NCBI GenBank assembly: GCA_965215945.1
Contig: CBDCFC010000014.1
Coordinates: forward strand, 1-64,000
Source of the DNA: JAHEKD01 sp965215945
GTDB lineage: Bacteria; Pseudomonadota; Gammaproteobacteria; Arenicellales; JAHEKD01
Reading direction: 5' to 3'
Length of the DNA stretch: 64,000 bases
Shown here: piece after piece, positions 1-9,140 of the stretch
Numbering within the stretch: the first letter of the stretch is position 1
How the letters are laid out: each line of letters begins with the position of its first letter
Notes under the pieces: generated by a model
What the model saw: the letters and a program-made list of their open reading frames with translations, nothing else
Told to the model about the DNA's origin: nothing
The model's database searches: none
Program-made: the position numbers and the translations under genes

Positions 1-1096
1 GGATAGCACCGCGAGCGTCCGGGTCCCAGTGTGGGGCGCCCAAACCGGTAAAAGCAGGAACCATATAAACGCCATTATTGGAATCCATTTGGGCAACAAT
101 TGGTTCGGTATCTTTAGCATGCTGGATGAATTTGAGTTCATCACGCAACCATTGAATTGCTGTGCCGGCGTTAAAAATTGAGCCTTCTAGTGCATAATAA
201 TTTTTATCGCCTAATCGATAGGCAATGGTCGTAAGCAGTTTGTGATTTGATTGAATTGGTTTATCGCCGGTATTCATCAGCATAAAACAGCCCGTGCCAT
301 AAGTGCTTTTAGTCATGCCAGGCTCAATGCAAAGCTGACCTACAGCAGCAGCTTGTTGATCACCGGCAATACCCAGAATGGGCGTGCTTTGGCCAAGAAT
401 CTGGTTGCTGGCAACACCAAACTCATCAACAGAATTTTTGACTTCAGGCAACATGGCTCTGGGAATATTAAATAGCTCAAGTAATTCTTCATCCCATTCA
501 TTGGTGTGAATATTGAACAACATGGTGCGACTGGCGTTTGTCGCATCGGTGACGTGTGAATCACCTTTAGTCAGTTGCCAAACCAGATAACAATCTGTCG
601 TGCCAAATTTAAGTTCCCCTTTTTCGGCTTTTTTTCTTGCGCCTTCTACATTATCCAAAATCCAGGCGATTTTAGTTGCTGAAAAATAAGGGTCGAGCAA
701 TAAGCCGGTTTTTTCAGTCACCATGGCTTCTTTGCCCGCGGCCTTGAGTTGCTGGCAGAGTTCCGCAGTACGGCGGTCCTGCCAGACAATGGCCTTATAA
801 ACGGACTTTCCGGTATTGCTGTCCCAGACTACGGTGGTTTCACGCTGGTTGGTTATTCCAATCGCTTCGACGACACCTGAGCTGAAAGTGATTGTATCTT
901 GTCGTACCTGGCGACAGACTTTTTGTGTGCCGCGCCAGATCGCTTCCGGGTCATGCTCGACCCAACCACTTTGAGGATAAAACTGGCGAAATTCTTCCTG
1001 GGCACTGTGCAAAACATTGCCCTTTGCATCAAATATGATCGCACGTGTACTTGAAGTGCCCTGATCTATGGCAAGTATTAGAGATTTATCGGCCAT
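1..1096 (-). CDS. glpK: Glycerol kinase, 3' part cut by window edge
   Basis: Phosphorylates glycerol to glycerol-3-phosphate with ATP in the cytoplasm. The visible ~365 N-terminal residues begin MADKSLILAIDQGTSSTRA, the FGGY-kinase phosphate-binding motif, and contain NQRETT, VWQDRRT and GDQQAAAVGQ, all typical of GlpK. The start is the ATG complementary to 1094-1096; no in-frame alternative fits the family better. The C-terminal ~130 residues lie outside the window. It is divergent from the TusA-like gene across a 69-bp gap. The glycerol ABC transporter encoded at 8.9-14.7 kb on the same strand is its likely partner in glycerol use. Confidence 0.96.
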   Translation of the reverse strand, partial: MADKSLILAIDQGTSSTRAIIFDAKGNVLHSAQEEFRQFYPQSGWVEHDPEAIWRGTQKVCRQVRQDTITFSSGVVEAIGITNQRETTVVWDSNTGKSVYKAIVWQDRRTAELCQQLKAAGKEAMVTEKTGLLLDPYFSATKIAWILDNVEGARKKAEKGELKFGTTDCYLVWQLTKGDSHVTDATNASRTMLFNIHTNEWDEELLELFNIPRAMLPEVKNSVDEFGVASNQILGQSTPILGIAGDQQAAAVGQLCIEPGMTKSTYGTGCFMLMNTGDKPIQSNHKLLTTIAYRLGDKNYYALEGSIFNAGTAIQWLRDELKFIQHAKDTEPIVAQMDSNNGVYMVPAFTGLGAPHWDPDARGAI

Positions 1097-1165
1097 CACT
1101 CGAAACTATTATTATTGATGTTTAACTATGACATAATCTGCGGTCGGTATCTACTTTGAATAGCC

Positions 1166-1426
1166 ATGATAGAGCTGCTTGAAAATCCACCGGAACATAT
1201 TGACGTTACTCTCGACGCCAAAGGATTGCATTGCCCGCTCCCAATTCTCAAAACTAAAGCGCAATTAAATGAAATGCAAGCGGGAGAAATTTTGCATGTC
1301 TTGACTACCGATCCGCTAGCCGCACTTGATTTTAAAGCCTATGCAGTACGTGCCTCACATACATTAATTTATATGCTCGAAGAAGAAGATCATGCCGAGT
1401 TTTATTTACAACGGGGTGAGGATTAA
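1166..1426 (+). CDS. TusA/SirA-family sulfurtransferase-like protein
   Basis: Small 86-residue protein with the family motif LHCPLPILKTK; the Cys of CPxP (residue 23) is the sulfur-carrying residue in TusA. The rest (GEILHVLTTDPLA, then a hydrophobic core) matches the two-layer fold and length of the family. Family members relay persulfide sulfur to tRNA thiolation, molybdenum cofactor or other sulfur pathways; which role applies here cannot be told. It reads away from glpK and is followed after 87 bp by the HDAC-family gene, so it may be transcribed alone. It also lies near cysteine synthase and a rhodanese, but that proximity is only suggestive. Confidence 0.88.
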   Translation: MIELLENPPEHIDVTLDAKGLHCPLPILKTKAQLNEMQAGEILHVLTTDPLAALDFKAYAVRASHTLIYMLEEEDHAEFYLQRGED

Positions 1427-1513
1427 CTCTATACTTTCATCAACAGCAGATTAGCTGGTAACATGGCCGCCAAATCTGGCAAAATAGCCAGTTTATCGAT
1501 CGGATAGTTAGCC

Positions 1514-2449
1514 ATGCCTAAAACCGCTTTAATTCGACACCCTCATTCAGTTCAGCATAAGATTTCTGAGTACCATCCGGAACGCCCTGAGCGTATTGCA
1601 GCAATAGAAGACAGTTTCGCCAAAAACGGTTTGACCGATTTATTAGTTCATCAAAAGGCTCGACCGGCCGCACGCTCAGAGTTGGTTAAAGTTCATGAGT
1701 CCAATTATGTTGATTGGATATTTGAAAATGCGCCAACAGCGGAGGATGAGCAAATTCAAATTGATGGTGACACAGCCATGAATTTTTATAGCCTGCCTGC
1801 CGCATTAACAGCAGCGGGCGCGGTGATGGATGTCGTTGATGGCGTGATGAAAGAAGAATTTGAAAATGCTTTTTGTTTAGTCAGACCGCCGGGCCATCAC
1901 GCCGAGCGCAACATCGCAATGGGTTTTTGCTTTTTCGATAATGTTGCGGTTGGTGCCCAGTATCTAATGGATGAATACGGTATCGAGCGTGTCGCGATTG
2001 TTGATTTTGATGTGCATCACGGCAATGGTACGGAGGACATCTTTTTAAACGAAAAGCGAGTGTTATTTTGTTCAACATTTCAGCAATATATTTTCCCCGG
2101 CAAATATGCACCAAGCCAGACCGGTCATATTGTCAATGTGCCTTTACCAGCTGGCACTGACAGTGAGCTGTACCGACGAGTTTTTAGTGAAACTGTATTA
2201 CCTGAACTGGATGCTTTCAAGCCAGAGTTTATTTTTTTCTCGGCGGGTTTTGATGCCCATAAAAATGATCCCCTAGCAAGTCTCAATCTTGAGGCCGAGG
2301 ATTTCGGCTGGATTACTAAACAGGTCATGCAAATAGCGGACATGTATTCTAATAGTCGTATTGTCTCAACATTGGAAGGTGGTTATGATCTTGTTGGGCT
2401 TGCTCAAAGCGCTACCCATCACGTAAAAAATTTGATGAAATTAGATTAA
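1514..2449 (+). CDS. HDAC/AcuC/AphA-family zinc deacetylase
   Basis: 311-residue arginase/deacetylase-fold enzyme that removes acetyl groups from lysine or small amines. Active-site features are present: RPPGHHA (tandem His 128-129), DFDVHHGNGT (residues 164-173, with Asp166 and His168 as predicted zinc ligands), and SAGFDAHKNDPLA (third ligand Asp247). EGGYDL near the C-terminus matches the catalytic Tyr region. Cytoplasmic, no signal peptide. The next gene, an amino-acid decarboxylase, starts 4 bp after its stop, so the two are almost certainly co-transcribed. This makes an amine or acetylated-amine substrate plausible, but that is inference; a protein-lysine deacetylase role is equally open. 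Confidence 0.93.
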   Translation: MPKTALIRHPHSVQHKISEYHPERPERIAAIEDSFAKNGLTDLLVHQKARPAARSELVKVHESNYVDWIFENAPTAEDEQIQIDGDTAMNFYSLPAALTAAGAVMDVVDGVMKEEFENAFCLVRPPGHHAERNIAMGFCFFDNVAVGAQYLMDEYGIERVAIVDFDVHHGNGTEDIFLNEKRVLFCSTFQQYIFPGKYAPSQTGHIVNVPLPAGTDSELYRRVFSETVLPELDAFKPEFIFFSAGFDAHKNDPLASLNLEAEDFGWITKQVMQIADMYSNSRIVSTLEGGYDLVGLAQSATHHVKNLMKLD

Positions 2450-2453
2450 GCCG

Positions 2454-3884
2454 ATGACCCCGGAAGAATTTCGTCAAGCAGGGCATCAATTAATTGATTG
2501 GATTGCCGACTATAGACAAACAATTTCCGAGCAGCCGGTCAAAGCCAGGGTGAAGCCAGGCGATGTTAAAGCCGGCTTTTCAAGCAAACCACCGCAAACA
2601 ACAACCGAATTCCCACAACTTCTCCAGCAAATGGACCGGCATGTTGTGCCGGGGATTACTCAGGTCCAGCATCCGATGCATTTCGGCTGGTTTCCATCCA
2701 ATGCATCGTTGACCTCTGTGTTGGGAGATATTGCCAGTTCCGGTTTGGGCACGCTGGGCATTTCTTGGGAGAGTTGTCCGGCGTTAACTGAAGTCGAGCA
2801 AGTTGTTTGTGACTGGATGAGGCAATTAGCAGGATTAAGTGATCAATGGCAGGGAACTATCACTGACACCGCTTCAACAACCTGTACAACAGTGATGTTG
2901 GCGGCCAGAGAGAAAGCCAGCAATTATGCTCAAAATCGGGGTGGGTTACAGGCCCAGACTTCACCGTTAGTTGTTTATTCAACCCTTGAGGCACACTCCT
3001 CAGTGCAAAAGGCGGCACTTTTAGCCGGTTATGGTAGCGACAATATTCAGATGATCGAGATGGATAATTTTACTCGTTCGATGAATATGGAGGCTTTGCA
3101 GCAAGCTATTGAAGAGGACATTAACAAGGGTAAAACGCCGACCATTATTGTCGCGTCGATTGGATCAACAGGTATTACCGCCATTGACCCGATTAAACAA
3201 ATTGTTGAGATAGCTGAAAAGTACAACGTCTGGGTGCATGTCGATGCTGCAATGGCTGGCTCGGCGATGCTGTTACCGGAATGCCGCTGGATGTGGGAAG
3301 GTGTTGAGCAGGCTAATTCAATTAGCTGGAATCCGCATAAATGGATGGGCACTATTTTGGATTGTTCATTGTTATATGTTTGTGAACCGGAGGATTTGAT
3401 CCGTGCGATGTCGACTAACCCGAGTTATTTACAATCATCTGCTGATGGACAAGTCGTTCAGTATCGAGATTGGGGTATTCCTCTTGGACGGCGGTTCAGG
3501 GCCTTGAAGCTCTGGTTCCACCTTGAACTCGATGGTATTGATGCGATTCAAGATAGGCTGCGAAGAGACATCGATAATGCCAAGTGGTTTGCTGAGCAAG
3601 TCGAATCCACTCCCGGATGGGAAGTTGTGGCGCCGGTGAACTTACAGACTGTCTGTGTGCGTCACCGAAACGATGCTATGACAAACCAGCAATGTAATCA
3701 ACATACCTTAAGTTGGCTGAATCATATTAATCAATCGGGCAAGGCATTTTTAAGCCCGGCTAAACTTGAGGATTTATGGATGGTTCGTGTTTCAATTGGG
3801 GTTGAAGCAACCGAACGCCGTGATATCGAAGCTTTATGGGAGTTGATGAAACAAGCCGTAGCTACTCAAAGCCAATCCGGATAA
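2454..3884 (+). CDS. PLP-dependent group II amino-acid decarboxylase (AADC/TDC type)
   Basis: 476-residue enzyme of the aromatic-L-amino-acid decarboxylase/tyrosine decarboxylase family. It has the PLP lysine in NPHKWMG (Lys296), the PLP-contacting VHVDAAMAG (Asp264) and the stacking His181 in LEAHSSVQK, with full family length. It would convert an amino acid to its amine; substrate (Tyr, Trp, Dopa, Phe or other) cannot be read from sequence. It is co-oriented with and 4 bp downstream of the HDAC-family gene. Its 3' end overlaps by 19 bp the 3' end of the convergent cysteine synthase gene. Confidence 0.93.
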   Translation: MTPEEFRQAGHQLIDWIADYRQTISEQPVKARVKPGDVKAGFSSKPPQTTTEFPQLLQQMDRHVVPGITQVQHPMHFGWFPSNASLTSVLGDIASSGLGTLGISWESCPALTEVEQVVCDWMRQLAGLSDQWQGTITDTASTTCTTVMLAAREKASNYAQNRGGLQAQTSPLVVYSTLEAHSSVQKAALLAGYGSDNIQMIEMDNFTRSMNMEALQQAIEEDINKGKTPTIIVASIGSTGITAIDPIKQIVEIAEKYNVWVHVDAAMAGSAMLLPECRWMWEGVEQANSISWNPHKWMGTILDCSLLYVCEPEDLIRAMSTNPSYLQSSADGQVVQYRDWGIPLGRRFRALKLWFHLELDGIDAIQDRLRRDIDNAKWFAEQVESTPGWEVVAPVNLQTVCVRHRNDAMTNQQCNQHTLSWLNHINQSGKAFLSPAKLEDLWMVRVSIGVEATERRDIEALWELMKQAVATQSQSG

Positions 3885-4861
3885 GGCAGGCCTTTTTCCT
3901 TTAAGAATTCGGGATTAAACAGCTTGCTTTGGTAGCGCGTGCCTGAATCACAAAGAATGGTGACAATCGTTTTACCCGGGCCGAGTTGTGTTGCCATTTT
4001 TATCGCGCCGGCAACATTGATACCACTGGAGCCACCCAAACACAAACCTTCCTCTTTTAGCAAATCAAATACGACGGGCAGTGCTTCTTCATCCGGGATT
4101 AGAAAAGCATCGTCGATTTGCGCATCAACCAGGTTTGCAGTGATTCGACTTTGACCAATGCCCTCTGTGATTGAGCTGCCTTCAGCCTTAAGTTCACCAT
4201 GTTTGTAATACTCATACAAAAACGCTCCCATCGGATCACTCACTGCGGTCAGAATATTTGGATTCTTCTGTTTTAAATATTCACTAACACCGGCCAGGGT
4301 GCCACCGGTACCGACGGCACAGGTAAAGCCATCTATACGGCCTTCAGTTTGTTGCCAGATTTCGGGGCCAGTTGAAACAACATGGCCATGACGATTGGCG
4401 ACATTATCAAACTGATTGGCCCAAACTACACCGTTAGGTTCAGTTGCCGCCAGTTCCTCAGCTAATCGACCGGAAACCTTAATGTAATTATTATCATCAC
4501 GATAGGGAGCGGGCGGAACCTCTCTTAAATCAGCACCACAAAGCTTGAGCATGTCTTTTTTTTCATCGGACTGTGAGTCTGGAATCACGATAACGGTTTT
4601 GTAGCCTTTGGCATTAGCGACCAGTGCTAACCCTATACCTGTATTGCCGGCTGTCCCTTCAACCACCGTGCCACCTGGTTTAAGCAAACCCTTGTTTTCG
4701 GCATCCTCAATAATGTATTTAGCCGCACGATCTTTTACCGATCCACCGGGATTGAGAAACTCTGCTTTACCCAGAATTGTGCAGCCAGTTACTTCACTGG
4801 CCTTGTTGAGTTTGATTAAAGGCGTATTGCCTATAGCGTCTATAAATCCGTCGCGAACCAT
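3866..4861 (-). CDS. Cysteine synthase A-like O-acetylserine sulfhydrylase
   Basis: 331-residue fold-type II PLP enzyme making cysteine from O-acetylserine and sulfide. The PLP lysine is Lys43 in GGSVKDRAAKY; the substrate loop EGTAGNTGIG and the phosphate-binding GTGGTLAG are present, as is GGSSGINVAGA. An upstream TTG at 4885 is possible, but a TATAAT box at 4889-4894 would put the transcription start downstream of it, so the ATG at 4861 was chosen, which also gives the usual N-terminus (DAIGNTPLIKL). A cystathionine beta-synthase-like role cannot be excluded. It is convergent with the decarboxylase. Confidence 0.92.
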   Translation of the reverse strand: MVRDGFIDAIGNTPLIKLNKASEVTGCTILGKAEFLNPGGSVKDRAAKYIIEDAENKGLLKPGGTVVEGTAGNTGIGLALVANAKGYKTVIVIPDSQSDEKKDMLKLCGADLREVPPAPYRDDNNYIKVSGRLAEELAATEPNGVVWANQFDNVANRHGHVVSTGPEIWQQTEGRIDGFTCAVGTGGTLAGVSEYLKQKNPNILTAVSDPMGAFLYEYYKHGELKAEGSSITEGIGQSRITANLVDAQIDDAFLIPDEEALPVVFDLLKEEGLCLGGSSGINVAGAIKMATQLGPGKTIVTILCDSGTRYQSKLFNPEFLKEKGLPYPDWL

Positions 4862-4888
4862 TGTGATATCTATTATTTCAATCAAAAG

Positions 4889-4894
4889 ATTATA
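4889..4894 (-). promoter_or_regulatory. Candidate -10 box of the cysteine synthase gene
   Basis: Reads TATAAT on the minus strand, about 28 bp upstream of the chosen ATG. The -35 region 17 bp further upstream is poor (GATTAC). Its main use is in deciding the start: initiation ~7 bp downstream would exclude the TTG at 4885. Confidence 0.45.
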
Positions 4895-4967
4895 GCAGTT
4901 GAACCTATAAGGTAATCTATGTAATGATGTGATGAGGCGTTACAAGTAAAATTTAAATTGTTTAGTT

Positions 4968-5292
4968 ATGATCAAGATTAAAAATTTAATCCTGAGTATT
5001 TGTTTCGCGATTAGTGCTTATGTTTATGCGCAAGATTCTGCTGAAAGCTTTTGGATTGATGTGCGGACTGTTAAGGAATATCAACAAGGGCATTTAGATG
5101 GCGCGATAAACATTCCACATACCGAAATACAACAGCGCATTGCTGAGATCACTGACGACAAACAAGCAACTATCCACTTATATTGTATAGCTGGTGTGCG
5201 GGCCCCAAATCGCTAAAAACTCATTAGAAAGTATAGGTTATACAAACGTTTTTAATGAAGGTGGTTTAAAAGACTTAAGGGTATCCCAATGA
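4968..5292 (+). pseudogene. Secreted rhodanese-like protein, frameshifted
   Basis: Begins with a signal peptide (MIKIKNLILSICFAISAYVYA) and a single rhodanese domain: WIDVRTVKEYQQGHLDGAINIPH, then LYCIAGVRA with the persulfide Cys. The reading frame stops at 5216, eight codons after the active-site Cys. In the next frame the missing domain end is plain (IAKNSLESIGYTNVFNEGG, stop at 5292). One base too many in the GGGCCCC stretch around 5201-5207 explains the break. It is either a recent pseudogene or a homopolymer sequencing error; if corrected the product is ~107 residues, a periplasmic PspE/GlpE-like sulfurtransferase. Confidence 0.85.
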
Positions 5293-5384
5293 GTTCACAT
5301 GATCCGGATAAAGTAAAAGATTTATATCACACTCTGCATTCCCATTTGCCCAGCGAACCGGCATTACGGGTTAAACTGAACTAG
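5289..5384 (+). CDS. Possible 31-residue small ORF
   Basis: Starts by overlapping the corrected stop of the rhodanese (ATGA-type overlap) and reads MSSHDPDKVKDLYHTLHSHL, ending with LRVKLN. The overlap and helix-like composition resemble the N-terminus of DUF4404-type small proteins, but it stops early and abuts the end of the convergent MATE gene. It could be a real small protein, a truncated remnant or chance. No function is proposed. Confidence 0.3.
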   Translation: MSSHDPDKVKDLYHTLHSHLPSEPALRVKLN

Positions 5385-6728
5385 CTGACTATAAAGAATA
5401 GACCTGAATTTTTGATCGCAATCTGATGCCAACCAGTAACGTCAGTAGACAGGATGAAAGCAGGATACAAAACCATATCCAGGTAAACGGTTGACTCAGC
5501 ATTGAAAGTGGCCCAATAGGCCAGCGGGCCGGCAATGATCCAATAAGCAAACAAGGCGCATATTGAGGGGTAGGTGGTATCCAGCATGCCGTGTAGAGAC
5601 TCTATTAAAATAAGGAAACAAGCGTCTACAAATAATGCAATCACCGCAATCCAGATTACGCTTTTCGCTAGAACGATAGTGGTCTGGTTTGAATCGAGCG
5701 TTTCGTCAAGAAATACGTTTATCCACTGTTCGCCAAAAAATCCAAGCACTAGTGCAAAAGGTAAGGTGCAGGTGAGAATAATGATTAACCCGGACTTCAC
5801 AACCAGCCGAATCTGTGAATAATTTTTTGCACCAATATATTTTCCAATAATAATGGCAACGGCCATGCTGATTCCGGTATTGAATAAATAGGAGGTTCCG
5901 ACTGCGTTAAATAAGATCTGATGAGCGGCCTGTTCGTCTGCACCAAGCGCGCCGGCCAACAGGTTAGTGCCTGAAAAAAATGCTTCTTCCATCAGCAATG
6001 TCAGACCAATAGGCAGGCTGACTAGAAATAATTTTAGCAAGCCACTATCCAACCATATTTGTTTTTGAATAATGTTAAAAAGATGCTGGGTTTTTTGCCG
6101 GCCAACATTTGTAAGCATTAAACCTAACAGAACGATGTTGGAAATTAAGCTGGCTAAACCGATCCCAGCAATCCCCATCCTTGGAAAGCCGAAATTGCCA
6201 TAGGCAAGACAGTAATTCAAAGCAGAATTCAAAACTAATGCAAAAACCACGGGACCGACACTGGCCCAGGGGCGATCTATGACAGCAAAGTAACCACGAA
6301 ACAAAATCACAATCGAATGAATAGGCAGTGTCCAGGCAAACCAGCGCAGATACTGCCCGCATAATGCCACAACCTCAGGTTTCTGACCCAGTTTCAACAG
6401 TATTGGAGATATATTGAGTAAAACTAAAGAAAACAGAATTCCAAAAAACAGGCAAAGAATGATGCCATGCCGAAAACAATCCAGCATTTCCTTTTCGTTT
6501 TTAGCCCCCCAGTGCTTGACCTGCTTGAATGCTACTACCGACTTCAAATCCAATCAGCAATAAAAGAAAAATGTAAAATGCGCTTCCACCTAGAGAAATA
6601 ACAGCCAAATCAACATAGCCGATGTTGCCCGCGAACAGAGAATCGACGATGATGATTATCATTTGGATCACAAGGGTTAAGCTCAAAGGCAACCCTAAAC
6701 GCCAAATTAATTTTAAATTAGCAAGCAT
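5381..6728 (-). pseudogene. MATE-family multidrug/Na+ exporter, one frameshift
   Basis: Inner-membrane drug or metabolite antiporter of ~448 residues with the 12-helix MATE pattern. The first ~75 residues (from MLANLKLIWRLGLPLSL, helices 1-2) end in QALGG and a stop. The remainder continues in another frame as AKNEKEMLDCFRHG and runs to 5381. The break falls in a run of six C at 6505-6510; five would restore QALGAKNEKEML. This is the classic signature of either a homopolymer sequencing error or phase-variable/decaying coding sequence. Apart from this the protein is complete. The gene stands alone, with no adjacent regulator. Confidence 0.85.
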
Positions 6729-7158
6729 AGAATAAGTAAACTTATCGAAAGATCGGATCGTTAAGAGTTTTATCTTTGGCTGGAATTTATTAACATTCGC
6801 GTAAGCGACAGAATACCACGGGCCGAGGAATCTCTTGTGCTGTTCAAACCTGACAGATCAGTGATGCACTTAATAGCCCGTTTTGACGTACATGTTGAAA
6901 CAGATCGGGGTCACTGAAAGAATAGAGGAATTAGAGATGCCCGTGGATGAATGAGTGTATATAGGTTGAACATCGCGCCTGGTAAGGGGACGATGTTGAT
7001 CGGATCAGCCCGCAAGGGCTTACGGTAACAACCCCGGCTTTAGCCGGGGGAATCTATAAAATATTTTTTTGAAAACTTAATCCTAAACGTATGTTGAATC
7101 AACAAGCGCCTATACCAAACGCAAACAATCCGTAGTAAAGTAAGCTAGAAAATAATAT
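6729..7158. other. 430-bp gap with a GC palindrome
   Basis: No credible gene on either strand. The only clear structure is an 8-bp perfect stem, CCCCGGCT-TT-AGCCGGGG at 7032-7049, preceded by a weaker GCCCGCAAGGGC palindrome near 7009-7020. It resembles the CCCCGG...CCGGGG class of dispersed palindromes found elsewhere in this window. No T-run follows on either strand, so it is not called a terminator. Confidence 0.6.
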
Positions 7159-8757
7159 TCAAGCCACTACAAAAGAATCGGTACGCGCCATATCCCAGAA
7201 TTTTTCAAAAGCTGGGTGGTTTGATTTTCCAGTTAACAATGAACCTTCATCAAGCCATCTGTATTGACTGGCGGCAGATCGAACATCGGTACTGCTGATG
7301 CGCATCACTAAATGGTGTGGTGTTAATTGTGAAGTGTCTTGCAAGCCGGTTGCTTCGATCGTTTCTTTCAGCGCTTCCATGGTGTTTTTATGGAAGTTAG
7401 CCACTCGTTGATATTTATCAGCCACTACCAACGCTTTGTAACGCCCAGAATCCTGGGTCGTTACGCCGGTAGGGCAATGCCCTGTATGGCAGGCCTGAGC
7501 CTGTATGCAGCCTATCGCAAACATAAAGCCGCGCGCCATATTACAAATGTCCGAACCCAAGCAAAAAGTGCGGGACATATCAAAGGCACTGATAATTTTG
7601 CCTGAAACCACAATTTTGATTTCCTTTCTAAGACCCAGACCAACAAGTGTATTGTGTACCAGCATTAGACCTTCACGCAGTGGTGCGCCGATGTGATCGG
7701 CAAATTCCACCGGTGCGGCGCCGGTGCCACCTTCAGATCCATCCACAGTAATAAAGTCGGGTGTCAATTCGGTTTCAATCATAGCCTTGGCGATGCCAAA
7801 AAATTCCCAAGGATGGCCGACGCAGAGTTTTATACCCACTGGCTTGCCACCTGAAAGCTCACGACATTTTTGTATAAAACCCATCAATTCCAGCGGTGTC
7901 GTAAACGCACTGTAACGAGCCGGACTATGACAGTCTTGGCCCACAGGGATACCTCTGGCTGCTGCTATCTCTTCAGTCACCTTGGCGCCAGGCAATATGC
8001 CGCCGTGGCCTGGTTTGGCTCCTTGCGATAGTTTTATCTCTATCATTTTGACTTGGTCTTCGCTGGATCGCTCGGCAAACAAATCTGGATTAAATGTTCC
8101 GTCAGAATTGCGGCAACCAAAATAACCGCTGGCAATTTGCCAGATTAGATCACCGCCATGTTCGCGGTGGAATTTAGAAATCGAACCTTCACCGGTAGTA
8201 TGTGCAAAGCCTCCCATTTTGGCGCCTTTATTTAAAGCCAAAATAGCATTGGGTGAAAGCGCACCATAGGACATGCCTGATATGTTCAACACAGAGCTTT
8301 CATATGGCTTGGTGCAATTTTTACTTCCGACACGCACGCGGAAATCTGAACTTTCAAGGTGAGAAGGAGACATAGAATGGTTGATCCATAAATGACCGAC
8401 ATCTCTTTGGTTTCTAAGTGTACCAAAAGGTCTGAGTCCTTCCATGCCTTTAGCGCGACGATAAACTAAAGCTCGTTGCTCGCGTGAGAAGGGGACTTCA
8501 TCGTGATCACTTTCAAGAAAGTATTGGCGAATTTCGGGGCGGAAACTTTCGAACAAAAATCTTAATCGTGCGGTGACTGGGTAATTTTTAAGTACCGAAC
8601 TTCTAGTCTGAATGAAGTCATATAAGCCGTAACCACCTCCGAGTATGCCCAGACAAAATAAGATTCCACCCCAAAAAGGAAAAGACATTGCCACGAATAA
8701 TCCAAAAGGGATCATTAGCAGGGTTACTAACCACGGGATATAACGTAAATTGCTCAC
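7159..8757 (-). CDS. FMN-binding glutamate synthase-family protein, membrane-anchored
   Basis: 532 residues. Two hydrophobic helices at residues ~8-45 are followed by the central FMN-binding domain of glutamate synthase (GltB-like): ISGMSYGALSPNAI, SEGGTGAAPVEF, and a Cys-rich ARGFMFAIGCIQAQACHTGHCP that can bind a 3Fe-4S cluster as in GltB. No glutaminase domain is present, so it is the stand-alone FMN_Glu_syn type whose natural substrate is not established. It is separated from the glycerol transporter operon by 97 bp, and no terminator is visible between them. Confidence 0.9.
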   Translation of the reverse strand: MSNLRYIPWLVTLLMIPFGLFVAMSFPFWGGILFCLGILGGGYGLYDFIQTRSSVLKNYPVTARLRFLFESFRPEIRQYFLESDHDEVPFSREQRALVYRRAKGMEGLRPFGTLRNQRDVGHLWINHSMSPSHLESSDFRVRVGSKNCTKPYESSVLNISGMSYGALSPNAILALNKGAKMGGFAHTTGEGSISKFHREHGGDLIWQIASGYFGCRNSDGTFNPDLFAERSSEDQVKMIEIKLSQGAKPGHGGILPGAKVTEEIAAARGIPVGQDCHSPARYSAFTTPLELMGFIQKCRELSGGKPVGIKLCVGHPWEFFGIAKAMIETELTPDFITVDGSEGGTGAAPVEFADHIGAPLREGLMLVHNTLVGLGLRKEIKIVVSGKIISAFDMSRTFCLGSDICNMARGFMFAIGCIQAQACHTGHCPTGVTTQDSGRYKALVVADKYQRVANFHKNTMEALKETIEATGLQDTSQLTPHHLVMRISSTDVRSAASQYRWLDEGSLLTGKSNHPAFEKFWDMARTDSFVVA

Positions 8758-8854
8758 TCTAAACTCTCATCTGTCTGTGTGTTTTGGCATTATAAACCTG
8801 CACTTTATTGAATGCTATTTCGAATAGTATTGAGCCGAAGTGTTGAGCATTGAA

Positions 8855-9139
8855 TCAAACAAATCTAAATACAAAAACAGCGAATAATAGGGAGATCGCT
8901 AAAGCGCCCCAGAGTGGTGTGCCGATAATTCCAAGCCAGGCGAGGTGAATAATTGCGCTGCCAAGTATAGAAATAAACAAACGATCACCGCGGGTGGTGT
9001 CGAGCCCGAAAGTACCACGCCGAGGTGCACCGCCTGGATGTTTTTTCTCCCACAGCACCATGGTAAAAATCAACGAAGCAATCACTATAAAAAAGGCAGC
9101 GGTCGGCCAGGTCCACGCCATCCAGCTTAGACTAAACAT
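8855..9139 (-). CDS. glpU: DUF2160 small membrane protein of glycerol ABC transporter
   Basis: 94-residue protein with about three membrane helices (MAWTWPTAAFFIVIASLIF; LFISILGSAIIHLAWLGI; ALAISLLFAVFVF) and the conserved cytoplasmic loop KKHPGGAPRRGTFGL. A longer form would start inside glpQ; the ATG at 9137-9139, one base after the glpQ stop and behind an AAGGG, gives the normal family length. DUF2160 proteins (GlpU) accompany the GlpSTPQV glycerol transporter of rhizobia. The exact role in transport is not known. Confidence 0.85.
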   Translation of the reverse strand: MFSLSWMAWTWPTAAFFIVIASLIFTMVLWEKKHPGGAPRRGTFGLDTTRGDRLFISILGSAIIHLAWLGIIGTPLWGALAISLLFAVFVFRFV

Positions 9140-9140
9140 C

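Noticed and set aside
5574..5822. 82-codon plus-strand frame within the MATE gene
   Set aside because: Antisense to conserved MATE coding sequence.
7032..7049. Terminator downstream of the glutamate synthase-like gene
   Set aside because: A good stem but no T-run on either strand; more like the dispersed palindromes.
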